Shown one piece after another: positions 7,280-12,400 of a stretch of DNA of 12,400 nt (position 1 is the first letter of the stretch; each line of letters starts with the position of its first letter). A model generated the notes under the pieces. That model had not been told where the DNA came from. It ran no database searches and saw only the letters and a list, made by a program, of their open reading frames with translations. The DNA is taken from NCBI GenBank assembly GCA_964394085.1, contig CAYMWF010000125.1, positions 1-12,400 of the forward strand, read 5' to 3'. The stretch is from CAYMWF01 sp964394085 [NCBI: uncultured Gemmatimonadota bacterium] (GTDB lineage: Bacteria; GCA-2686955; CAYMWF01). Both the position numbers and the translations under genes were made by a program.

Positions 7280-8636
7280 GCCAGGCGCCCGACCGCACCC
7301 CTGCAAAGATGATACGTTTGACACGAAACGGCCTAATATAGAAACGCCGCAAGGCCCTGCGTACGGCCCTGTCGAGGATTTTCGCATCGGCTCCCGGCAC
7401 CGAAACCACGGACCCTCCATGGTAAGAAAACCGGCTCCAGTCGGTGGTGGTCAGCCATCCTTTACTGCGGTATAAATTGTACAATTCGCTTCCGGGGAAC
7501 GGTACCAGATGAAAAAAATTGGCGTAAGTCGCCTGCGTCCCCGCTGTGAAATCTATGGTGCCGTCTATTGTGTTTCCTGTTTCTTCCGGGAACCCGAAAA
7601 TCACGTTGGCCTTGGTTCTTATTCCCGACTGCTCCGCAATCCGGAAAGCATCGAGAATGCCGGCATTACTTATCGGTTTGTTCACGGATGCCCTGATTTC
7701 GGGATACCCGCTTTCTATGCCGATCTCCATTTTGACGCACCCCGAGTCTGCCATGACGCGGCAGAGAGAACCGTTCACCTCGTCGGCCCTGGCCTGGCAG
7801 ATCCATTCAAGTTTACGACGCATGCTGCGTATTCTACCTGCAATTTCAATCAAACGATCAGGATCGGATAGAAATGTGTCGTCGTAAAAGTATACGAGTG
7901 AAACCGAATGTTTATCGACCAGGTATTCGAGGTCATCCATCACTCGATCCACCGAATGGTACCTGACCATGTCTCCCCATGTGGCCCCTTTTGCGCAGAA
8001 GGAGCATTTCCCCGGACAACCTCTCGATGTCACCATTGTGGCGAAATTGCCCTTCAATCCTCTGCCAACCGGGTAGGGGTAGCGGTATTTTCCGACAGGG
8101 AGGAGCTGGTAAGCCGGCGGTGGAAGATCGTCGAGTTCCGCCTCGTATCTCCGCGCAGGATTCTTTTTCAGCCGGTTCCCGTCCCTGAAGGCCGTTCCCG
8201 GTATATCTTCACCTCCGCCGTTAGTCAGCAGTTCCACAACCGTATTTTCACCTTCGCCGATCACTACGTAGTCGGTCACATCCGCCAGATCTCCGGGAAG
8301 GGCGGACGGATGGCTGCCACCGACCAGGATCAAGCAACCGGGAAGTTTCTTCCTGACTGAAAAACAAAGTCTCCTTACGGTGGGCGCAGTGAGGGTTGCC
8401 GCCGTAAATCCGACCGCATCCGGCTTCGCCGCCGTCACCGATTCGGCGAGACTGTCGACGCTGTGACCGACAGCATGGCCGTCGATTATCTCCGCTGTCC
8501 AGCCCGGGCACTTCTCGAGAACGGAAGCCGCTATGTATGCGAGCCCGAGTGGAGGTTCGGCGAACCGCGCGAGTCGCGAAAAGGGACCCGGGGAGTGATC
8601 ATAGGGAGGGGCTGCGAGCAGGAGTTTTTTTTTCAT
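7197..8636 (-). CDS. B12-binding-domain radical SAM protein
   Basis: A 479-residue class B radical-SAM enzyme. Residues 1 to about 140 form a cobalamin-binding Rossmann-like domain: APPY near the N-terminus, PPLGLAYIAA (28-37), DGHAVG (52-57), GFTAAT (76-81), VGGSHPSALP (105-114) and VIGEGE (125-130). The radical-SAM core follows with CPGKCSFC (Cys207, Cys211, Cys214), YFYDDTF, GIESG and a FGFPEET segment. The C-terminal 80 residues are basic with a short hydrophobic stretch, possibly peripheral to membrane. Relatives include BchE-type cyclases and methyltransferases acting on unactivated carbons or phosphorus. The ATG at 8636 shares ATGA with the stop of the upstream aminotransferase gene, so translation is coupled and no separate ribosome-binding site is needed. 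DGHAVG fits the DxHxxG pattern of His-on cobalamin proteins, which is uncommon in this family. Family certain; substrate unknown. Confidence 0.93.
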   Translation of the reverse strand: MKKKLLLAAPPYDHSPGPFSRLARFAEPPLGLAYIAASVLEKCPGWTAEIIDGHAVGHSVDSLAESVTAAKPDAVGFTAATLTAPTVRRLCFSVRKKLPGCLILVGGSHPSALPGDLADVTDYVVIGEGENTVVELLTNGGGEDIPGTAFRDGNRLKKNPARRYEAELDDLPPPAYQLLPVGKYRYPYPVGRGLKGNFATMVTSRGCPGKCSFCAKGATWGDMVRYHSVDRVMDDLEYLVDKHSVSLVYFYDDTFLSDPDRLIEIAGRIRSMRRKLEWICQARADEVNGSLCRVMADSGCVKMEIGIESGYPEIRASVNKPISNAGILDAFRIAEQSGIRTKANVIFGFPEETGNTIDGTIDFTAGTQATYANFFHLVPFPGSELYNLYRSKGWLTTTDWSRFSYHGGSVVSVPGADAKILDRAVRRALRRFYIRPFRVKRIIFAGVRSGAWLTFWKGILSLLNGLFRREVHQKTQAGI

Positions 8637-9823
8637 CCGAATTTCGAGACGGCCGAGGCGATCCGGTCGAGCTCCTTCGTGCTCAGTGTGTCATAAGCCG
8701 GAAGTTCGACCAAGTGTTCGAAGACGCGGACCACTCCCGGGAAATCCGCATCGCTGCCACCCAGGAGCCGGTGGCATGGGAAATTGATATCATTCCCGAT
8801 TCCAATATCTATACCCTTACCGAGAAGCCTCTTCTTCAGGTCACGCGGATCCCCATCTATCATGGCCGCGAACTTGTGATATGCGGACAAAGCGCCAAAC
8901 GGGGTTCTTTGCGGTCTGATGTTCGGCAGGCGCGTCGTCAGGTACGACGCGTTTTTCCGGCGTTTAGACAAACGCGTCTCCAGGTAGTCGAGCTGACTTA
9001 AACCGATTAATGCCTGCAGTGGGCTGAGGCGGAGGTTCCGCCCGGGCTTCCGACGGTCCGCGAGCCTGTATAAATTTCCGAGTAGTTCCCGGAGCTTTTC
9101 GTTGGAGGAGAGCCACGCCGCCGCGCCGAAAATCGGGCTGTTCACAAGGAAATGTTCTAAGTAACCAGACACAACCTTCCCGATTCTCCGCCCGGGAGAG
9201 GTTTCCTTCCCGAGGACCGCCCGGGTGGCTGCTGCGATCGTTTCTTCATTCGTCGTGATCATACCCCCGCTGAACGTTGAAACCGGTTTCACCTGGTCGA
9301 GAGAGAAAAATGCGGCCTTGCCGAAAGAGCCGCATTTACGACCTTTGTACTCAGCGCCGTGAGCATGGGCGGCATCTTCAACGAGGAAAGCACCCGACTC
9401 CGCGAGCAGATCTTCAATTTCCTCCATCCGGGCTGGAGTTCCGAACATGTGAGTAACGATTACAACTTTCGTATCCGGCCTGATTTTCGATTTCAGATCT
9501 TCTAAGCTGATGTTGAAATCTTCGGTCGAGATATCGAGCAGTTCGATAACGAAACCCTTTGCGACCAGTGTTTCTATCAACGGTTTAATCGTGTAAACCG
9601 TTGTTAGTATGTGGTCTCCCGCCTTCAACCCGAGAGCGTCCAGTATAAGAAGCATGGCGTCGGTACCTGAACAGGTCGCAACAGCATGATCGACTCCGAC
9701 ATACCTCGCAAAATTCTCCTCAAACCGCCGCACCGGATCTTCGGGCTCGGATCCGAGTAAACTACGGACGATCTCACCGGCCATCCCCGGATAGAATGTT
9801 ATCGTGCGCCTGGGGATCAACAT
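8633..9823 (-). CDS. DegT/DnrJ/EryC1/StrS family PLP-dependent aminotransferase
   Basis: A 396-residue fold-type I PLP enzyme of the sugar aminotransferase / AHBA-synthase group. Visible landmarks: ATCSGTDAM (49-57), which holds the cofactor phosphate; TVYTIK (75-80); EDAAHAHGAEYKG (149-161) with Asp150, which pairs with the pyridine nitrogen; and FFSLDQVKPVSTFSGGM (172-188), where Lys179 is the expected Schiff-base lysine. Members usually transaminate nucleotide-linked keto sugars; some make aminobenzoates or act in lipid or antibiotic pathways. The usual SxxxxK surroundings are altered (SLDQVK), and Gln after EDAA is His, so substrate assignment is unsafe. I prefer the ATG at 9823 (GGAG four bases upstream) over the TTG at 9826. 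A sigma70-like promoter lies upstream at 9865-9893. It overlaps the B12 radical-SAM gene by four bases (ATGA), forming a two-gene operon. Family highly likely. Confidence 0.93.
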   Translation of the reverse strand: MLIPRRTITFYPGMAGEIVRSLLGSEPEDPVRRFEENFARYVGVDHAVATCSGTDAMLLILDALGLKAGDHILTTVYTIKPLIETLVAKGFVIELLDISTEDFNISLEDLKSKIRPDTKVVIVTHMFGTPARMEEIEDLLAESGAFLVEDAAHAHGAEYKGRKCGSFGKAAFFSLDQVKPVSTFSGGMITTNEETIAAATRAVLGKETSPGRRIGKVVSGYLEHFLVNSPIFGAAAWLSSNEKLRELLGNLYRLADRRKPGRNLRLSPLQALIGLSQLDYLETRLSKRRKNASYLTTRLPNIRPQRTPFGALSAYHKFAAMIDGDPRDLKKRLLGKGIDIGIGNDINFPCHRLLGGSDADFPGVVRVFEHLVELPAYDTLSTKELDRIASAVSKFG

Positions 9824-9864
9824 CAAACTCCAAACAGGCCGAAACGGTTTTCATACAAGGTTTC

Positions 9865-9893
9865 ACTGTATTTCAGGGTGTTTGTTTAGTCAA
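9865..9893 (-). promoter_or_regulatory. Sigma70-like promoter of the aminotransferase/B12-radical-SAM operon
   Basis: On the minus strand a -35 of TTGACT (9893-9888) is followed by a 17-base spacer and a -10 of TACAGT (9870-9865). This matches 5/6 and 4/6 of the consensus at the ideal spacing. Transcription would begin near 9858, giving a leader of about 35 bases before the ATG at 9823. Confidence 0.5.
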
Positions 9894-9898
9894 GCTCA

Positions 9899-9926
9899 CT
9901 GCAGCTCTAAGCATTTTGCGCTGCAG
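9899..9926. repeat. Inverted repeat just upstream of the operon promoter
   Basis: CTGCAGC (9899-9905) and GCTGCAG (9920-9926) are perfect 7-base arms around a 14-base spacer. The repeat lies immediately upstream of the -35 element at 9888-9893, about 40 to 70 bases before the predicted transcription start, a usual position for an activator site. No T-tract follows, so it is not an intrinsic terminator. Confidence 0.4.
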
Positions 9927-10107
9927 GTGTTTTTCAGGGAATTTCTACGAGGAGTAACCTCTATTCCCAGGATTGCAGTTTATTCGATAAGCACTCCATG
10001 CTTTTGTTTGTCCGCGATAATGCAAGGACGTCGTTTATCATGACGTATGGCGGCATGTTGTACATCCTTCACCCGCCGGCTTGAGGACCGATGCTTTTGT
10101 CTTCAAT

Positions 10108-11427
10108 CTATGCTGCTTTTTTAACCAAGCTCCTCATCAGCTCATTCTGATTCTCCCGAATCCTCCCTACAGCCATTGTGAGCATGACAATAAGCGCCAG
10201 TCCTATCCTGAGCTTCATCTTCTTCAAGCCCCGTATAAAGTGCTCTTCGAACCCGAAGGACACATCGAGCCTGCTGTTGACCCTCTCGACCGCTGTCCGT
10301 TTTTTATATTCCCGCTCCCAGGCATAACTGCTTCTTGCCAGGGGTGAGAAGACTCTCGGTTCAAAAGACCGCTTGATTCGCAAAGCCCTTCCGACCGGAC
10401 ACTCTTTTTTGCCTTTGCACCTGATGCCGTAATGGACAGCCGGACATCTGTATTTCAGCGTGTCTCTATCCTTCTCGAACCCGCCGTAACTCATTTCTCT
10501 TATTTCACCGGTTTCAGGACAAAAGCAGGATACGGTTCCACGATAGTCGTAGACTACATTATACTGGCCCTGCACCAGCCGGCTTTCTTCACCGTCCTGC
10601 CACATATTCCTGATATCGATTACCGGTTTGACCCCGTGATTTTTCCAGAGTGCTTGGATCAGGTCCGTGTCATCATATCCTTTGTCAGCAGACAGATATT
10701 CGCACCTTTCCAGAAGCCCCGGTATATTCCGGTCCATATGCTCGACAAGTTTTTTTGCCTGGGGGATTTCAGCACCTGAGGCTTTTGTCACTTCATATGC
10801 AACAGGGAGCTCAAAGTCTGAATCAACGACAAGATGAAGCTTATAACCGAACCACTTTTTGACAGTCTTCCACAGGGAACCATCAGCCTTCTTCCCCTTG
10901 TAGGTCTTCTTGCCCCAGTTCGCATCGGTATCACGACGCCCATCAGATTCACGTTCCGTTTCTTTACCGGGGTTGGCAAAAGTATTCAGAGCCTTTCCGT
11001 CCACGGCAAGCCTGGTTCCGAAATCAGGAAGAAGTTCCATCAAATCCTTGACCAGGATATTGAAGATTTCCCCGATTTCTTCTTCGTAATTCAGGAGCTT
11101 TTTGAGAAAACGTGTATATACCCATGCAGGAGGAACGCGATTTTTCCTGGTCATGGAGAAGCCGCATATAAAACAAAGCTGAGGATTACGTGCGAGTTCC
11201 CGCCGCAGGCTTTCGATAGATTCGTGCCCGTAAATTATCCCCGCGATAATAGAATTCCACACAGGACGGACAGGATAATCGTTCCGTCCGTTACCGCGGT
11301 CAACTTCCATTATTATCATCAAGCCTTCATCAGGCATATTATTCAACACAAGAACAAGCCGCTCGAGATCTCCGAGTTCATCTATTTCTTGCCATGTGAA
11401 CAGTTCAGGATTTAGTATAGTGGCCAT
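10108..11427 (-). CDS. DDE transposase with DUF772-like N-terminus (IS1182-like)
   Basis: A complete 439-residue DDE transposase. The N-terminal part (about 45-90, RPVWNSIIAGIIYGHESIESLRRELARN in two short pieces) resembles the DUF772 helix-rich region of IS5/IS1182-type transposases. The catalytic triad is visible as Asp143 (LAVDGKAL), Asp248 (LSADKGYDD) and Glu381 in YKKRTAVERVNSRL, the Y-R-E signature of the IS4/IS5/IS1182 clan. Between Asp248 and Glu381 an insertion carries cysteines 301, 303, 328, 337 and 343, a probable zinc-binding insert. I choose the ATG at 11427 because AGGAGG (11439-11434) lies six bases upstream; the frame is open to a GTG at 11502, but that start lacks a ribosome-binding site and would put the leader hairpin inside the coding region. 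All catalytic residues are present and the frame is unbroken, so the element may be active. Confidence 0.92.
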   Translation of the reverse strand: MATILNPELFTWQEIDELGDLERLVLVLNNMPDEGLMIIMEVDRGNGRNDYPVRPVWNSIIAGIIYGHESIESLRRELARNPQLCFICGFSMTRKNRVPPAWVYTRFLKKLLNYEEEIGEIFNILVKDLMELLPDFGTRLAVDGKALNTFANPGKETERESDGRRDTDANWGKKTYKGKKADGSLWKTVKKWFGYKLHLVVDSDFELPVAYEVTKASGAEIPQAKKLVEHMDRNIPGLLERCEYLSADKGYDDTDLIQALWKNHGVKPVIDIRNMWQDGEESRLVQGQYNVVYDYRGTVSCFCPETGEIREMSYGGFEKDRDTLKYRCPAVHYGIRCKGKKECPVGRALRIKRSFEPRVFSPLARSSYAWEREYKKRTAVERVNSRLDVSFGFEEHFIRGLKKMKLRIGLALIVMLTMAVGRIRENQNELMRSLVKKAA

Positions 11428-11483
11428 TGGCAACCTCCTTTCTACCGGCTGATCCGGTAGTTGGGTTTCGTTCAGGGTTGCCA
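11428..11483 (-). promoter_or_regulatory. Two-tier hairpin enclosing the transposase ribosome-binding site
   Basis: On the minus strand TGGCAACC (11483-11476) is perfectly complementary to GGTTGCCA (11435-11428), which spans the gap between AGGAGG and the ATG and includes the final G of the Shine-Dalgarno. Nested inside are CTACCGG (11460-11454) and CCGGTAG (11448-11442), perfect 7-base arms with a 5-base loop. In mRNA the outer stem would hide the ribosome-binding region. Insertion sequences often use such stems to stop translation of read-through transcripts from outside promoters (known for IS10 and IS50). Confidence 0.6.
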
Positions 11484-11570
11484 TAGTATTTTTTCCAGCC
11501 ACGAGATTTCAACTACAACTTCAATATTATGCAGAGTTTTCCCTCCCGGTTCCCGTCATCGTGTAGATGA

Positions 11571-11893
11571 TGAGGGAGCGTCTTTCTGCCCGTCGGACGA
11601 TAGCGGAGTCATCCGGGGAGGGGTTTGGACACCAGGTATTGCGGAACATGTGTTCCTTCCCATCCTTCTGGATGTGCTTGAATATACCTGACCGAAACAG
11701 GGGGATGGGAAGGGGCGACACTTCCCGAGCGGAGGATAAGAAGCGCAAATGTTTGAGCTGAGGGGCGGCGGGAAGCTGGGAGCAGGTGCGAGCAGCGAGG
11801 GAAGGGAACAGCGAGTTTTTGCGCTTCCCGGAGCGAGGGTTAGCGGAGCCGGATGACGCAGCGTGCTCCGCCGGGCGGGAAGACGCTCCCTCA
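11571..11893 (+). ncRNA. Candidate structured RNA or palindromic repeat element of ~320 bases
   Basis: Bases 11571-11592 pair with 11872-11893 without interruption (22 pairs, two of them G-U). After one mismatch 11594-11599 pairs with 11865-11870, and after an internal loop 11608-11616 pairs with 11849-11857. Inside this closing stem, 11651-11670 pairs with 11698-11717 (20 contiguous pairs, five G-U, 27-base loop), and 11740-11749 pairs with 11818-11827 (10 pairs). In these helices the G-U pairs are U-G or G-U on the plus strand and would be A-C mismatches on the minus strand, which favours a plus-strand RNA over a DNA palindrome. A bulged match between 11634-11639 (AGGTAT) and 11684-11689 (ATACCT) could tie the loop to the multiloop. 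No protein frame, no T-tract and no known RNA signature (RNase P, tmRNA, SRP, 6S) is visible. Alternative: a non-autonomous element with terminal inverted repeats; no flanking duplication is seen. Confidence 0.45.
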
Positions 11894-11993
11894 CCCCCTG
11901 GAACGTGCCGCTATCCATGGGGTCAATTTCCAGCTTTGAACAACCGACGATGCCGTATGTTCAATAAACTCGTATACTGCATGGGGTAAATTG

Positions 11994-12048
11994 ATTTGCG
12001 ATGCCTATACATACCCCTGATTTATAATCAGTTCCGCGCATCGCAAAT
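11994..12048. repeat. Nested hairpin with perfect 11-bp outer arms
   Basis: ATTTGCGATGC (11994-12004) and GCATCGCAAAT (12038-12048) are perfect inverted arms 33 bases apart. Within the loop CTGATT (12017-12022) and AATCAG (12026-12031) form a second perfect hairpin with a 3-base loop. No T-tract follows either arm, so a terminator is unlikely; it looks like a mobile-element end structure or a folded RNA. Confidence 0.45.
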
Positions 12049-12252
12049 GGCTCAGCTCTCGTAGCCATCGCGCATACGCGCCGTCGCCCTATCTGCATCA
12101 TGAACGACCGGGACTCCAATCGACCCTCCTCTGCTTGGTAGTAACGACGTGAAAACCGTGTAAAACTACCATACATCGTCTCACGCGGTAGTCACCTCAA
12201 AAAAATCCGTGCATAGCCTCAATAGTATGAGTATATTTCTTTCGAAGGGAGG

Positions 12253-12369
12253 ATGAAACAAGTAGAATCGTCAAATCTCTGTGTGATATTTCATGCTATC
12301 GAGAAAATAGAAACGGTGATCGATGATTTCAACAGCCGAGGTAAGTTCAGGACTCCTGACTTCGCGTAA
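12253..12369 (+). CDS. Possible 38-residue small protein, unrecognised
   Basis: The frame ATG (12253) to TAA (12369) encodes 38 residues beginning MKQVESSNLC and continuing with a helical, mixed-charge stretch (FHAIEKIETVIDDFNSRGK). GGGAGG directly abuts the ATG, which is too close for normal initiation. However, a nine-codon frame starting at the ATG at 12227 (MSIFLSKGG) ends in a TGA that overlaps this ATG (ATGA), so re-initiation from a coupled leader is conceivable. I do not recognise it and there is no context beyond the window end. It may equally be a 5' fragment of a broken gene. Confidence 0.25.
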   Translation: MKQVESSNLCVIFHAIEKIETVIDDFNSRGKFRTPDFA

Positions 12370-12400
12370 TTATCATTGCATCAATTGAGGTCCTTGAAAG

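Larger units (their letters stand above)
9824..10107. other. Spacer between aminotransferase operon and insertion sequence
   Basis: The 284 bases hold the operon promoter (9865-9893), the 7-base inverted repeat (9899-9926) and, further right, no gene I can support. A 28-codon plus-strand frame from the ATG at 9998 to 10084 has no ribosome-binding site. One end of the insertion sequence must lie in or near this spacer, but I could not match terminal inverted repeats with the other side. Confidence 0.5.
10108..11530 (-). mobile_element. Insertion sequence, IS1182-like, ends not resolved
   Basis: The element is defined by its single intact transposase gene plus the leader with a translation-blocking hairpin. 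The given limits are only the gene stop and a -10-like TAATAT (minus strand, 11529-11524) ahead of the leader; the -35 region 17 bases before it is poor. I compared the two flanks by eye and found neither convincing terminal inverted repeats nor a target duplication. The true ends could be 50-200 bases further out on either side. Confidence 0.6.
11503..12252. other. Region without a supported protein gene, rich in inverted repeats
   Basis: Reading frames here are short, start without ribosome-binding sites and have no protein-like composition. The stretch contains the large stem structure at 11571-11893, a hairpin at 11994-12048, another at 12136-12171 (TGGTAGT and ACTACCA, 22-base loop), and a near-direct repeat of CATGGGGTCAATT at 11916-11928 and CATGGGGTAAATT at 11980-11992. 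I see no tRNA or CRISPR. It could be the remnant of a second mobile element next to the insertion sequence. Confidence 0.5.

Noticed and set aside
10834-11415. 193-codon plus-strand frame
   Set aside because: Shadow of the transposase gene; no ribosome-binding site or recognisable motif.
11428-11502. N-terminal extension of the transposase to a GTG at 11502
   Set aside because: No ribosome-binding site there, whereas AGGAGG sits six bases before the ATG at 11427; the extension codes mainly for the hairpin sequence.
11571-11893. RNase P RNA, tmRNA or SRP RNA as identity of the structured element
   Set aside because: The invariant sequence blocks of these RNAs were looked for and are absent; only the size and a closing stem are similar.
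11961-12176. 71-codon minus-strand frame
   Set aside because: Spans two hairpins, lacks a ribosome-binding site and shows no protein-like pattern.

Overview
The window looks like a bacterial chromosomal segment of moderate to fairly high G+C. Initiation is mostly ATG or TTG with modest Shine-Dalgarno sequences, and gene order alternates tightly on both strands. Three radical-SAM enzymes, one of them cobalamin-dependent, suggest a lineage with anaerobic or microaerobic metabolism. I cannot assign a phylum from the sequence alone.

Layout. Positions 1-2093 (minus) hold a large PMT/ArnT-type membrane glycosyltransferase whose 3' end lies outside the window; it is open for 697 codons with no stop. 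A 404-base spacer (2094-2497) leads to a second, unrelated polytopic membrane protein on the plus strand (2498-4276) that I read as a probable GT-C-type glycosyltransferase. It converges, 11 bases apart, with a minus-strand pair (6076-4288): a polyprenyl-phosphate-sugar synthase (DPM1-like GT2) translationally coupled to a radical-SAM protein. Divergent from the GT2 is a plus-strand radical-SAM/SPASM-like protein (about 6134-7279). Its 3' end overlaps by 83 bases, antiparallel, the end of a second minus-strand pair (9823-7197): a DegT/DnrJ/EryC1/StrS PLP aminotransferase and a B12-binding radical-SAM protein sharing an ATGA stop/start. That pair has a recognisable promoter at 9865-9893. Next come a 284-base spacer, an intact DDE insertion-sequence transposase (minus, 11427-10108), and an approximately 970-base tail without a convincing gene.

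How it may work together (inference). The DPM1-like enzyme would charge a polyprenyl phosphate with a sugar, and the two membrane GT-C-like proteins are the kind of enzyme that uses such donors outside the membrane. The aminotransferase and three radical-SAM enzymes would build or modify an unusual sugar, lipid or other acceptor. The locus therefore resembles a cell-envelope glycan/glycolipid or glycosylated-metabolite cluster of unknown product.

The tail is the least explained part. At 11571-11893 a long closing stem encloses a separate 20-bp helix. Its G-U pairs are all compatible with RNA made from the plus strand, suggesting a structured non-coding RNA or a palindromic mobile repeat. The transposase gene also has a two-tier hairpin over its ribosome-binding region. 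No tRNA, rRNA or CRISPR array was seen.
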